A stretch of DNA of 64,000 nt, from assembly GCA_964036295.1 (NCBI GenBank), contig OZ038473.1, forward strand, positions 12,724,501 through 12,788,500. The letters run 5' to 3'. Below, piece by piece: positions 1 through 12,154 of the stretch. A program made the position numbers and the translations under genes. The DNA is from Plumapathes pennacea (lineage: Eukaryota; Cnidaria; Anthozoa; Antipatharia; Myriopathidae). Numbering within the stretch: the first letter of the stretch is position 1; the number at the start of each line of letters is the position of its first letter. The notes below the pieces were generated by a model. It had not been told where the DNA came from, searched no databases, and saw nothing but the letters and a program-made list of their open reading frames with translations.

Positions 1-152
1 GAATCAAACGCTCTGTTGGCGTTTCTACGGTTTGAAGTTTTCTCGTTCAGCCGATTGTTGGAACCGCGAGGGTTGTGAAAGTAAACATCGCCGAGACAGA
101 ACGAATGTAGCAAAGAAAATACCACAACAGTGCTAAAAATAGACCACTCCAT
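1..152 (-). CDS. DD3-3-like secreted protein, gene D, exon 1 only (5' partial gene)
   Basis: The start codon lies at 152 and the exon runs off the window at position 1. It encodes a hydrophobic signal peptide of about 21 residues, then the family hallmark [16 protein letters not shown] and an Asn/Arg-rich stretch ending ...NRAFDS. Exon 1 of the three complete paralogues (genes A, B, C) has the same organisation and ends at the same Asp-Ser/Thr-Gln, so only a few bases of this exon are missing. The protein is expected to be secreted. It is closest in sequence to gene A. The rest of the gene lies outside the window, so whether it is intact cannot be judged. Confidence 0.85.
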   Translation of the reverse strand, partial: MEWSIFSTVVVFSLLHSFCLGDVYFHNPRGSNNRLNEKTSNRRNANRAFD

Positions 153-216
153 GACTTCCCTGGAGAACGGCGTTGCTTAGTCGAACAACTTGATCATGCC
201 CGACTAAACGAGCTCT

Positions 217-224
217 TATTTATA
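217..224 (-). promoter_or_regulatory. Putative TATA box of gene D
   Basis: Read on the minus strand this is TATAAATA, 65 bases upstream of the gene D start codon at 152. Gene A has a TATA-like element at a similar distance, which supports a shared promoter layout. No transcript evidence is available. Confidence 0.5.
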
Positions 225-1659
225 CTGAATTTCACGTGGCCAGTTCATTCCCATATTAGGCAAACACGTCGGATCTGCGTTCGCGGGGTATATTAGAGGT
301 CGCCTTAGTTTTACCACAAATTTCCGCCGAAATATCGGCTGGAGTGTAAAGGGAAAATTCCCGAAAAAACAGGTCATCTGTAAAGTTTGTTTGCTTTTCC
401 AACTTGGTACGTTTTGAAGGGACTTAGTTTAGCCTCATACAGAGTTAGCTTTGTATGACAAGGTTTTTTTTTGCTCGTGTATATGAGAACATTTTTGTGG
501 CCAAATTTCCATGGCAAATGCATTTGCTAGCTTTTCTATAACAAAGGAAACTTGTCACATGTTAAATTTGCTCGTCTACACGAAAACTTGTCAAAGTTTT
601 TCGGAAACTTTTAGTTCGCAGGTCTTCATTCGCACGGTCAAGAAGGTGGCGTCTGCAACATTGACACTAACAAAGTATTTGAATTGGTCAAAAAATGTCG
701 TACTTACTAGAAGCTTTGAGATCACGCAAAAGATTGTGGAATATTCCAAGTAAGAAGTGTAAAGAAACAAAAAAATTTTCTCGACCGTATACACGGGCAA
801 ATCATTTTTCACAGAAAACGTGCTCGTGCATGGGGCTTTACACGTTCCATTTGAACGTTCCTTAGGGCCCGGTTGCACTAGGAAGTTTAGCCGCGGCTTC
901 TTTAATGTTCGGTAGCAACTTGCTGACATATATGTCTGGTGACAAGCGCTGTTTGCGCTACAAATGATGCAAATGTCGATAGTAATGTCGTCAAAGTTAT
1001 GAGTGCGACCGGAGCCTTAGATCCTGAAAATGTGAATCACAACAGAATACGTTGGCCGCCCGTGAAAAATCAGTTTTTGACGTGCAAATATTAAATCTTG
1101 CTGTACAATATTTTTCGGCCGATTATAACAAACAGTTTGTTTGCTTACTTTCTAAACTTCACCTTGGGAGGCAAACATTAGATTTTGTGTTTCTAATAAA
1201 TTTTAAGTGACGGAGAAAGACAAACACTAACAGGTATATTGAAGGGCGGTAAAGGGAGAAGCAAATACAAACCAAGGCGGTTTCAGTCAATCAGTTTGTT
1301 TAGTCTTACAAAACGAGTGGGCAGCGACAGTCACTGACGCACTCTATCGGGCGCGGTTTCGACGCCGTGTCGTAAATCCGATGTGTACACAAAGTAATTT
1401 ATGGGAAATTCTATCGGGACAGAGCCAACACGTTTCGAATCTCGTGACAAAACCTGTATATAATTTTCTTTCAGAAGCCTGAGACAAACAAGAATTAATA
1501 ATCAAAACAGAGAACGGTAACTATACTGATCCAGAATCCCTGTGATATGAATGTTGTAGTATTATACGATTTGAGAAAATAATAGTGATAATATTTTATC
1601 CTAAATTTACTTGCGCACATTTCATATAGAACCAATATGATAAGAAGCCAATGGCATTT

Positions 1660-1870
1660 CCAACGCCCGATAAACGGAAAATGATTCAAATATACATGCA
1701 TTCCTAACGCCCGGGCTAAAAAGATTCAAATATACACCGCCGCATTCCTATATAACCCGCGGTTAAACGATTCAAATATATGTTCACTCCTATGTAAGCC
1801 TCCGTTAAATGTTTAACTATAGATGCATTCCTTACGCCTGGTAGAAAGATTCAAATATACATCCTCCAAC
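1660..1870. repeat. Degenerate tandem repeat, unit about 45-50 bp
   Basis: Each unit contains a GATTCAAATATA core followed by a CATTCCTA-like segment. About four to five diverged copies follow one another. It has no coding potential. Confidence 0.6.
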
Positions 1871-2774
1871 TATAAAACTTACTTTTTAAAACTGTCAAAA
1901 AGTATCCAACAAAACAGGCCTGACTCTAAAAAGACTTGGTATTAAAAGTCAATTTAAAACTATTTATACTATCGCTGCATGTCTGACATTTCTCGGCAGA
2001 GATTTCCACAGTATATGTGTTTGGGACTACTACGACAAATGTCCTATAGTAACCCTATGTAAAATAGTAAACCATAGTTTGAAGGCTACTTAATATTAGA
2101 TCACAAATGCAGCAAGGCAAGAGGACATGGAGAACTTTCTTTAAAATAGTAAGAGATCTTAAAAAGTGTTGTGGAGCAAAAAGTCTTATGCAAACTGCGC
2201 CGAACTTGTACCTTGGGAGCTTTTAACGATGACTCATATTTATGAGTTGAACTTGTTTATGACAGCAAAAGCCACGATTGTTTGAGCTGGCTTTCGTCTC
2301 ACGACAATATTACAGTTTGCCTGTTCAAGGTGCAAACCTTTTAACAAATGATTTATCTATTTGGAATCTATATTTAACTCCTTCCCTTTCGCTGTTTACA
2401 ATTTTCTCCCTGAGCTCTTCACAAAAGAACGATCGAGGTTCCAGTCAAATTAGTAAAAAACAAAAAGATCGCCAAGCCATGACCTATGTGCGGTGTATAC
2501 GATAACAACTGAAACCATCAATATCAAGTAATAGCTGTTTTTATATTATATTGCATCTCTCTCACGTATATAGTGCTCTTCAGTCAAGGTCAAGTACAAT
2601 GTGTGGGTGAGCAAGAGATCATTTGCGTCGCTCAGGAAGCCAGGCTATGTGGTGGATATTAGTATAATATATAAGTCCGCACATCCGGGAGAATGACGTG
2701 TCTTCACGGGAGACTCAAAGTTAGCCAATGTAAGCCGTATAAATTCTTTTTACATACTATCTATTTAATAAATT

Positions 2775-3190
2775 TCCACTGGTTTGCCGTGGTGTGGACT
2801 CTTATTTACCACGATTTACGTCATCACATGGTCAAAATGTTGTGGACTCTCGAGGCGCTTCGCCGAGTGAGTCCACAACTAATTCACAGTCCACAACTAG
2901 TCCACAACGTCATCACATGGTCAAAATGTTGTGGACTCTCGAGGCGCTTCGCCGAGTGAGTCCACAACTAATTTTGACCATGTGATGACGTAAATCGTGG
3001 TAAATAAGAGTTCACACCATGGCAAACCAGTGAAAATTTGTTTTTTACCACAATATTTAGAAATATACGGAAAAATATCGTTATATTTTGCTGCAAATTG
3101 TGAAATGCTGGCGTCAGCATCGTTGTCTGGACTATTATTTACCACGGTTATTCTACCAATCAGAGAGCGAGAAACTAGTGTGTTTTGTTA
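2775..3190. repeat. Foldback element with long inverted arms, copy 1
   Basis: The block starts with a TGGTTTGCCGTGGTGTGGAC arm, and its reverse complement follows around 2965-3030 to form a long hairpin with a GAGGCGCTTCGCCGAGTGAG loop region. The loop segment is itself duplicated here. A second, simpler copy is at 23825-24155. Downstream of the hairpin both copies share a tail carrying an ACCAATCAGAGAGCGAGAAA stretch. Long arms and dispersed copies fit a non-autonomous foldback or MITE element. Confidence 0.75.
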
Positions 3191-3291
3191 AAAAATCATT
3201 TACACGTTGTGTTTTACACAGTACTGATGTAACGGTAGAATGTTTAAGTAAAAAGGGCTTTTGGGGGGCAAATCTCCTCTTTCGTTAATTA

Positions 3292-3552
3292 TAAAGAGGT
3301 TATTACACGGGAAGGAGTGCAAATACGGCGGAGTATTTTTACGAGTTGGTTTTATTTTTTCGAGCCTGCTTCAGGCGAGAAACGAAGCAGGTCAAACGTT
3401 CTCGCCGCGCGCCAAATGGAACAAAAAATGACGCGTTCGTAAACTTTGCTTGCGAAAATTGATTACGTAAGCTAATAAATTCTGACGAGTGCAATACACT
3501 CCCATCTTTGCACTCGTTTTGGCCTTTATTTGCACACGAAAATGTGAAGTTG
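3292..3552. repeat. TIR element with TTATTACACG-type ends, copy 1
   Basis: This block carries GTTATTACACGGGAAGGAGT at one side and TGTGTAATAA at the other. A related block in the opposite orientation lies at 32395-32755 in the deaminase array. Shared internal sequence (a GAGTGCAATAC-type core and a GCGCGCCAAATGGAAC region) shows that they are copies of one element. Confidence 0.65.
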
Positions 3553-3564
3553 TGTAATAAATAG

Positions 3565-3850
3565 AGAATAATACATGGGTGCGCGGAGATATGAAATTTA
3601 TCTTCGAGTGTTCATGAACACGAGAAGATAAATTTCATATCTCCAAGCATCCGTGTATTATCCTATTTATTTCATAAACTCTGGTGTGATACAGAGATTT
3701 CCGCCACTAAGAAATGCAAAAACATGCAAGATCACTGCTTGGCTGATATTAACACACGTGAAAATATCGTATTTTTACGTGTGTTCAGATACGACACTTT
3801 CTCAGTGGCGGAAATCTCTATATAACACCGGAGTTTATGTAATAAAGCTC
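3565..3850. repeat. Two adjacent perfect-arm hairpins (MITE-like)
   Basis: At 3565-3665 a GGAGATATGAAATTTATCTT arm is answered by its reverse complement. At 3664-3850 a segment containing GAGATTTCCGCCACT is answered by AGTGGCGGAAATCTC, with an inner ACACACGTGAAAATA palindrome. Both look like non-autonomous inverted-repeat elements. No coding sequence is present. Confidence 0.6.
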
Positions 3851-4574
3851 CTTATCAAAACCAAATCTGAACACCGCCAAGAGTTACCGTAGTTCCTCGC
3901 ATAAAAAATGTCGGTTTTAATTTTAACCAAATACAAGTTGTAATGCAACTAGAGTGCCATTCTAACATTCTTGCCTTCTTACGATTTTCAGAAGGGGAAG
4001 GAGAGGGCGATTATTCGAGGGGAGGGGGCGGCGCTTATTTCAAATTGCGCATTCAACGGTGGCGCATCACGGAGGGAGGGCGCTCATTCGAGAAACAACG
4101 GTATTCAAAACCATTAACAGAGATACCTAACGCTAAGCCAAAGAAACAAGTGAGTCGGCTTAAAACCTAGCTTACGGCGTTAAGTTTATCCACATCAACC
4201 TAAGCTTGATAAAACATGGACTGAATCATGAGAGAAAACCAGTATGCAAGGTTTAGAAGAGAAATTTTATAAACAACATTTCGGCCAAACCTGAAAACAA
4301 ACAACTGTTTGCAAACGGAAAAAATAGAAAATAATACTTAATTAAGTGTACTTTGATACTATATGCCGATAAGTGTGTCGTCTATCTTTAGAAAATTAGT
4401 CAGTAAATGACATTTTCATCTGCACGCGTTTAGTTAGAGGCGCACGCGTTCCTACAACTAAAAAATATAGAGCGACTCCACAGCAAACGAACTTGTAAAA
4501 GTGTGTAAAAGTGACCCGAAGGATCCGAAGACTAAAAGAAACCATGAACAATACGTGTAGGACATATTTGACAT

Positions 4575-4716
4575 ACGGTAGAAACCAGCTATCTCGAACT
4601 CTAGCGGGGTTCTACCAAGGGAAATTTCTACCAAGTTCATTTCCGAGGGAAATTGGATTCTGTGTGAGATAGCAGGGAGTTCGAGATAACCAAGGTCGAG
4701 ATAGCGGGGTTCTAAT
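4575..4716. repeat. pogo/Tigger-like MITE fragment
   Basis: The block has GATAGCGGGGTTCTA at one end and inverted CTATCTCGAACT segments inside. The same type of sequence is found in complete form at 9593-9753. It is probably a degenerate copy. Confidence 0.45.
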
Positions 4717-6318
4717 GTATTTTTATATTTACAATACAACAGACGCTGCCCAGCTAGATTACTTAACATAGTTATTCTGGGTTTCATTATATACCTTATC
4801 CAAGTTTGAATTTCATACTTTGAATCATAGTTATGTATATCGGTAAAGGTAATAATAAAGTTTGATGGTGATGGTGATGATGAGGGGCAGCATTCCATAA
4901 GGTATCCAGGGCCTTCCTTTTGGGAAACGTTAAGTACAGACCACACAACAGCATCAAGCACAAAATTAGAAAGGTAAATTAATTATCTAGTCTGTTGGAA
5001 AATTACTCAGACTGCTGCAGCTCAGTCTAGAATTCATGACGTGTTTATCACGACATTAGGATTGTAAACTTTTATGATATATTTTAAAATAGATTTTAAT
5101 TAGATTTTAATCTGTACAAAATCTTAGATTAGGGCCGCGTTTAATTGGCTTCTATTCTGGAATAGGAATGGCGATACTGATTGACAAAATATTTTGCTTT
5201 GGAGTTGAAGTATGTCGATATGTATCGGGAGCTGTTCGAAATGTCAACGTGAATACTTTGAAAACAATCCCGAAAACAATTTCCCCAGAACAAGCAAAAC
5301 TTTGGATTATTTTAGCTTTTCCTATTCCGGAATAGATAGATATGCGCCGGTGCCCTAGCCCATTATTATAATTTAGAGTGCCCTCCATTAGCTCTATACT
5401 AAGCTAACACATGGACACTACAATAAAATTACTACTACTTAATCTAATCGGATAAATTTCGACAAAACTCTGCCCCTTAACACGTTTGACGCTTTTGAAC
5501 GTCGCCGTTTCAGTGGTTTTGGTGTTGACCTCGTTTAATAGTTTTCCTTCGTTTCGCAATCAGAACACTAATCAACTACACTTTCACCTCCTTTCACACC
5601 TAATCATAAATATTTACACTTAATACAAAGGAGAAAAGGGTTCCATTGAGTGAGAAGACAAAGAGACGAGATTACCTTACAATAGATTGACTTTGCAGCT
5701 GCAATTCAAGATTCCTTTCCCGACAGTCAGCTGTGTCCCTGTGGCAACATTTTAAGAGATGCATAAAAGAGGGTTATTTGAACTGCTGTAAACTTAAATT
5801 GTGTGCTAAGCTGGTCAACAATTGAGCTAATATTAGGTTGTACTGGATAAAATGTGTTTTCCATTCACGTTACAAGTACGGCTACATTGTATCCTCTCCG
5901 AGGGTGGAGGCTTTACAAAAATAATGCGACCATAAAATGTTTCAGTGGTTTTTGATAAAATTTTGCACAAAACTCAAGCACATGCAAAAAAATATGAGCT
6001 AAAAAAAAATAAATAAATAAAAAACATGTGTCGCCTCTGAATATACAAAAGAGTTTGATTTGAGATAAGAGATTTGAGAGATTTGAGACTTTTTAAGAAT
6101 TTGACTAAAAATGGGCAAATGAGTTAATGTAAGCAACTGGTTTCGAAAAAGTGCATTTCTTTCTGCTGGCTTGATCTTTTTTTTCTTTTCTTTCTCGCTC
6201 ACATAAAGTTGAGTAAAAGTACAAGACCTTATGTTTGCTTCCCACGGTGAAGTTTAAAGAAATAAACAAACAGACGGTCGGCCCTAATATGGGCATGAGT
6301 GGCCCGCCCTCCACCGCA

Positions 6319-6325
6319 TATAAAA
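6319..6325 (+). promoter_or_regulatory. Putative TATA box of gene A
   Basis: TATAAAA lies 102 bases upstream of the gene A ATG at 6421. A start of transcription near 6350 would leave a short leader of about 70 bases. There is no transcript evidence. Confidence 0.55.
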
Positions 6326-6420
6326 AGAACACAAAAAGCTCTTTATCTCGCAGTTCATCGAGTCGTCCTTGCTGAGCTTTTTACTCTTCTTGATTACGGA
6401 GGTGTTTCTGCAGAAGTGTC

Positions 6421-9400
6421 ATGAAGCGGTCTACTTTGAGCACTGTTCTGGTGTTCTGTCTTCTTTATTCGCTTTGTCTCGGTGATGTTTACCTTCACAA
6501 CCCTCGCGGGTCCAACAATCGGCTGAACGAAGCAACGCAAAACCGTAAAAACGCCAACAGAGTTTTTGATTCTCAGGCATGTATTAAGAGTAATGAATAC
6601 GTATTTCGTTTAGCTTCATGTATTTCAATGGAAGGATTTTTTTTATAATAATAATTTTACCCAGGAGGGCTACGTCACCCACTGAAAAGTGGTGATGGCG
6701 TGTTCTCGTCCGCTGATTGGTTGGTTTCTTGAGCGTCTCAGTTTTTAGTGATTTTGGTATAACGTTTAAGTTAATAATTAAACTGAACAAAGCGGTACTG
6801 ACCAAGCAGGGGAAGTTTATTTAACTCTCATAACAATTTTGTTTATCTTGCAGAAAAAATTATCTTTTATACAGAGTACTAATTAAAACGAAAGTAGCGA
6901 AAGTTTATTTAACTTCCATGATAAAAATTTGTTTATCTTGTACAGGAAATAACTTTTATACAGAGTACTAATTAAAACGTCAACCAGAGGAAGTTTATTT
7001 ACCTACCATACAATCCCTTCATCTTGCACAGGAAATTACATTTTATGCAAATAAACATAATAAAAACTAATTTTAGTTTATTTGCCTCTTGTAACCAGAA
7101 CAACAACCGTGGAGGGTACAATGTTGGTGATAAGACGGACAAGCCCTTTAAAGATGAAGCTGGCCAATATAACATGGTAATCATTGCTTTCAATAGTTTA
7201 TCTTGGACATACCCGAGCAATTCTTCATTAATCAGCCGCACCATTTTAAAATCTTAACTGATATTAGAATTGGTAGTTAGAATTCTCTCGCTAAGTACAA
7301 GAATTAAAGTTAAGTTTTAATGTGAGTTATTCACATTATTAACCATTTTATATAGTGTACCCAATTTTGTGGGAAAAAAAACTTAAATATTTTTGCTGAC
7401 TGGTTCATTACGAGTTGACTCCACCCCCTGTCAGTAAAGTATGAGTAACAAACTTACTGCCGAACAACAACAGCCCCACTCTACCCCTCTTCGTGTCGAA
7501 CAACAGTATATTGTATCTATAAATTGACCGTGAGTATGTCTAGCTTTATACTGAAGTTTGACAAGTTGAGTTATCTTTCTCGAAGTCCTTCAACTCTTAC
7601 AATGTCTCTGGTTTGTTCTTCAAGGTATATTTCCAGAGCGGCACAAAAGGAAAGTCTTACTTGACCATTGAGTGGACAAATCAACATGGCGGTGGCAGCA
7701 ACGACAAACTGAACTCAAACTTGGTGTTGCAATTCATGTGCCAGCCAGATGTGGCCCAGATAGATAAGGACACAATCCGCAATGGTCGCACTACTCGGAC
7801 AAACAAGTTCAGAAATCCAAAAAATAACGAAAATTATAGGCAGTACAGTGGGCGCCGGCGTGCTAACAACGTAAACGAAGCATTGCACGAGTCTTTTGAT
7901 ACGTACGACAGCTGCTACACACGAGGTCGCAATAAGGGTGAGTAAACCCCCGTGGAGGGGGAGGGAGGGGGGCACTCCCATTTATAAGTCACACGTATCC
8001 TTTTCAGCATGTTAGTCTGAAATAGGGTATCAATTTTGAGCCTTTGGTCTGAAATAGAGTAGGAGATTTTAATATATGGTCTGAAATAGGGTCGAAATCG
8101 CAAATTTCAGTCTGAAAAGGGTAAGGGTTTTCAGTCCCGGGCGGCATACTCCACCAAAAGTTTTGAGGAGTACCCCCGCTGAACCTTTTACTCCCAAGAG
8201 TGACCATTTCAATTTCAGTTTCTTACCAGTTATAAATACCATACAGAATGGAGAATCATCAATTCAGATTACTTCACTTATGCAATTTCTTATTAAAAGG
8301 TTGGGAGAATCTGCATTTTGAGTTTGGGAGTGAAAGGGTTAAAATATCAGGATACCTCTGTGAACAACATACGTTAAAACCGCCTTAAAGAGAGTTCACT
8401 GTAAAATAATCTGCATTTCCTCTTGTTCTGTTTCAGGTCTGTTTACTGCTGATCAGAATTTGAAAGGCGATCGTAGCATTTACACCCGGCAGAACCCTCA
8501 AGGAACCCGGCGGGGATATGAATGCCCAGAGGAAAGAGATTATTACCCATACTGGCACCCTACAGAGTGGAAGGACATCGCCATCTTAACCAGCGATACA
8601 TCTAGGTGTGACTATTATAAGAAAGAAAGCTTCAATGTCAAACCTAAAGGTATGTAAAACAATGCATGGTTCCTTTTTGGTTCATGGATCCTAAGGGCCG
8701 ATTTTCCTAAACAAAGTCTAACTTAGACCTGGTTTATCGCTAGATTGAATTTTAAAAAGATGCCGTAAAACAGGGTTAGTAAAACGTAAATTTCATTTTT
8801 AGAACATGGATCAGAGTCGCTTTATAAAGATGACGTTTGGCCGTTGTCCGTTAAGTATGGCCATTGTTTAAATCTTGTTTAGACCAGGACTTTCTTAACC
8901 GCGGTCTAAACCTTGTTTAAATAATCGGCCCTAAGGGTTTAAGCTGCTGAAACGAAAACTCCATCTACTTTGACAGATGAATGCGTGGAGAAATTCCCAA
9001 CAGGACAGCGAAAAAACTCAAAATACAACGAGAAGAAAAAATGCGAAGAAAATGGAGGCACCTGGACCGCTTTCACAAATTATCTAGAAAAAGCAGCCAA
9101 ATACACCACTAAACAAAGCTGTGAGAATGCAGGAGCCCAGTATATTTGGGGAATCCCGTATGGAAGTGACAAGGAAGAGTGCCTGGTAAAACTAGAAGCA
9201 CCTGACTGCCGTGAAGCACCGTGGTCACGTGTCAATCATAATGGAAACACTCTTGGCGGTGTACCGGCAAATTACACCTGGATCACTTCACATTTTCCGT
9301 CAGGCGAAGATCAGAGATGTGTTATCCGGATTAGGTAAACTAAGTGTGTGAAAGTTTGGTCAGAGACCTCACAGTTTTACAACGTGATTTACTTCACTCC

Positions 9401-11965
9401 CAAACTGTAAAAAAGTAAATTATTCATATATAAATTTGTTTTGTAACGGCTCTGTTTCAAAAAAGGTATTAGGTCTGATTCTATTTTTATTTCATTTTTT
9501 TCCCAAATAGATACAACATCTCAACAGAGGACTATGATGCGTGGAACACAGACAGTAGCTCCAATAATCAAAAGAGGTAATCTAAGATGGTACAGTAGAA
9601 CCCCGAACTCGGTTAATTCGAACTCTCCGCTATCTCAAACAGAATCCAATTTCCCTTGCAAATGAACTTGTTAGAAAATTCCCTTGGTAGAACCTGGCTA
9701 TCTCGAACTATTTCTTGCTTCTCGTTAGAGTTCGAAATAGCGAGGTTCAACTGTAATACCTTGATTACTGCTAACAAAAGTAAAATACGTGAAAAGGGAT
9801 CAAATTGTCTGAAAGTAAACATCGGTGGAATATATGCATTTGCCATCATGGAAGAAACCAATACACCTGTTCGTGTGTTACTCTAACCCTAAAAACCTTT
9901 TCTCTTGTCTGCAGTGTTATTGAAAACGACCCGAAAGTCAATGTGCTTGACACTGAATTGCAGTTGGCCATCAACACCGCTCAGTTTGGTCGCACTTTCC
10001 AAGATCGCAGCCACGTCTTCAAACTTCGTGGCCGCAAGAACAGCATTCCCGACGGAAACAACATCTATAACTTGAATGTTCGAGGCAAAAGAGGCAACAT
10101 TGTTCAGACGTATCCAGCAGTGGAATATGACTTCATTCCCAACAAACTGAACATCAAGAACGGCGACATGGTGCATTTTCAGTGGACTGGTGAGTAACCT
10201 GCGTTGAAGTTCGGTCAATTTTTAAATTTTAATTACTGCTGGTTTTAACCATCGAATTATAATTCACAGCGTGTGGGACAGCGCGAAAATACGTTTTTCG
10301 GCCAGTTTATTTTTGAGGCCCATTCATGAACAGTACAATTTCCAGTGTTATTGTAGCCACTTGCATCACACCCAAAGTTAACTTTTAACTTGCGTCCCAG
10401 CAACTTTTCCCATACAAATCTTAATATTTCTGAACTTTCAAGTCCTGCCAAATTTGATACATATATGCCATAAACATGAAATTTTGCGTGTCTACACATC
10501 TTTCGACGCTCTTTTCGTTTCTGTCACTCAAAAAGCCTTAGGTGATGAACTTTCAGTCACAAGGGGGATTTGGTCATGTGACCCGTCTGGTGCAAAGGAC
10601 CTAATCTCCAAAGGTTTCCACTAAAAACAGTGTTTGATTGTAATGGTTTTGTTTGCTGCATAAGTAAGCTGTGTTGATGGTAGCATGTTCTTGAATAATA
10701 ACAGCACCATTATTCAATAATTATCTAGAAAGCAGTGCTTGCTCTGGACAAACAAATGAAATTTCTGGACCAGAATAAATTCCAATCAAGCTAGTTGAAA
10801 AAAATGTTCTTTTGGTGTGCACTGAGAACAAATGCCCTAGCTTTGACTTGATCATGTTTTAACCATTTGATTAGAATTTGTTAGCAGTGCAACCTCTGTT
10901 TTCACATGCAGGTTCTAACACAAACAGTAAAGATGTTGCTGGAGAAGGAAAAGCAGGTGAAATAGAATTTTACAGTATGCCCAAATTCACAAAACTTGTA
11001 AATATGTATACCAACACATTTACAAAACTTTTAACTCCCAAGCTTCAAATACAAACTCTTTCAACCATTCAAGAAAATGGATGATGTAGTGAGAATTGCC
11101 TGACTGTCTTATCAGCTTTCATCTGACAAGTGATAAATTCTCCATACTGCATTACATTATATATCTCTAGTGAGGGACTGAAGGAGAAAAGGAGAAATTC
11201 AAAGTCTATCTGAAAGTAAAAGGGTCAAAAATTGTCAAAACTGCACCAAAGGTTCTCTAGAATCAGGGGCGGATCTAAAAAAAAAAAATATATATATATA
11301 TATGTATATACAGCAAAACTTGAGAATCCCAGCTATTAACACAAGTTTTTTTGTTTGTGCTTTACATATTTTTATTCACTAAAAGGCTAAAAGAAGTAAC
11401 TTTTAAAATTCTGGATGACTTTAATCAAGCTTGAAACACATTTGGGGTTAGAATTAATTTATACATTTGAAACTTTCTTGTTTTTCAATTTATGTTTCTT
11501 TTCTCAGATATATCAGCTTTTTAGCAACACTGTTAATCTGAATTTACAGAAGGTTTATGTACGTACAGCTCTGGGGAGTTAAAAGTTAAACTTCTCTGAT
11601 CTTTAAATTCTTTAGGCACCGACAGGAGCAACATAGTTGAATCTGAAATTCCAGCGAAAAACTACCCCCTCAAAACACCAAAAATGTTTGGTGGTGCCAA
11701 AGTGATCTGGTCCAGCCATAAAACGGGGAATCCCTCAGCTGAGGATGTCGCAGTGAGCATGGCAAGTGCTGGGTTCTACAGCTGCGCAAAGAGCAGTCCG
11801 TCGTGTGTCCAGAAAGGTTCACTAAACACGCTTCTTGACAATGCGGCTGCTTCATACCCTGGCATGGTATTGCAGTTTAAGAAGAAAGGCTGCTATCACT
11901 ACCTTTGTTCCAGAAATAATAACTTCACTAACCGAAGCCAGAAAGGAACACTGTGCATTGCTTAA
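6421..11965 (+). CDS. DD3-3-like secreted protein, gene A (9 coding exons)
   Basis: Exons: 6421-6576, 7099-7176, 7625-7937, 8437-8649, 8977-9334, 9511-9576, 9915-10189, 10912-10956, 11616-11965 (1,854 nt, 617 residues). All joins keep the frame. Residues 1-21 form a signal peptide, and the mature chain begins [16 protein letters not shown]. Further family landmarks are [10 protein letters not shown] (exon 2), IEWTNQHG (exon 3), [13 protein letters not shown] (exon 4), [16 protein letters not shown] (exon 7), GSNTN...GTDRSN (exons 8-9) and [12 protein letters not shown] near the C terminus. The family is named after Dictyostelium DD3-3, whose biochemical function is not known to me. The YPAVEYDF...[12 protein letters not shown] segment resembles a cupredoxin-type beta-sandwich, but that is inference. 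Intron 1 appears to start with GC rather than GT (CAG|GCATGT); paralogues B and C use GT at the same place. The gene is tail-to-tail with gene B. Confidence 0.88.
7955..8165. repeat. Tandem repeat in intron 3 of gene A
   Basis: Several diverged units each contain GTCTGAAATAGGGT, with spacing of roughly 35-45 bp. It starts just after the exon 3 splice donor. Confidence 0.7.
8182..8341. repeat. MITE family 1 copy (AACCCTTTCACTCCCAAG termini)
   Basis: This is a non-autonomous element with inverted ends. One end reads as a variant of CTCCCAAGAGTGATCAAC, and the other reads TTGGGAGTGAAAGGGTTAA. It is the most abundant repeat in the window, with about a dozen recognisable copies or fragments. This copy is in gene A intron 3. 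Confidence 0.8.
8695..8931. repeat. MITE with GGGCCGATT/AATCGGCCC ends
   Basis: The inverted termini GGGCCGATT and AATCGGCCC are flanked by TAA on both sides, a likely target duplication. The element sits in intron 4 of gene A. The inner arms (GTCTAA and GTTTAAA segments) are also partly inverted. Confidence 0.7.
9593..9753. repeat. pogo/Tigger-like MITE in intron 6 of gene A
   Basis: The element begins CAGTAGAACCCCGA and ends AGGTTCAACTG, flanked by TA on both sides. Inverted CAGTAGAAC-type ends with a TA target duplication are typical of pogo/Tigger-derived MITEs. A related element lies at 44949-45102. Confidence 0.7.
11029..11226. repeat. MITE family 1 copy, diverged
   Basis: It begins TTAACTCCCAAGCTTCAAAT and shows the family core (AACCATTCAAG, GATGTAGTGAGAATTG, TCAGCTTTCATCTGA). 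The right end is degraded. It lies in intron 8 of gene A and starts 73 bases after exon 8. Confidence 0.7.
11280..11310. repeat. A-rich / (TA)n microsatellite
   Basis: A run of A residues passes into alternating TA within intron 8 of gene A. Confidence 0.8.
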
Positions 11966-12148
11966 ATTTCTGTGCGTGGGGTTATTGTTCAGTTACCGTG
12001 AAACAAAAAAACTCTTTGTTTTTAAAGCCATTAGGTCTCTGGCTGGCACATTAATAACAATATGCGACGTCCGCGTGATCATCGTTATACCGTAATACGT
12101 AATTAATACCGCGGTGGTGGGAAGAGTAAGGGGATATGTAATACAGCG

Positions 12149-12154
12149 AATAAA
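12149..12154 (+). terminator. Candidate polyadenylation signal of gene A
   Basis: AATAAA lies 184 bases after the gene A stop codon. It is the first canonical hexamer downstream. Confidence 0.5.

Larger units (their letters stand above)
225..6318. other. Intergenic region between divergent genes D and A
   Basis: I see no supportable gene in these 6 kb. The open frames are short, lack splice-consistent partners and show no recognisable motif. The region holds a degenerate tandem repeat (about 1660-1870) and several inverted-repeat elements between about 2775 and 4716, listed separately. The divergent arrangement means the upstream control regions of D and A both lie here. Confidence 0.6.

Noticed and set aside
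4458-4961. A 167-codon minus-strand frame
   Set aside because: It runs through a repeat resembling the pogo/Tigger MITE and shows no domain or splice partner.
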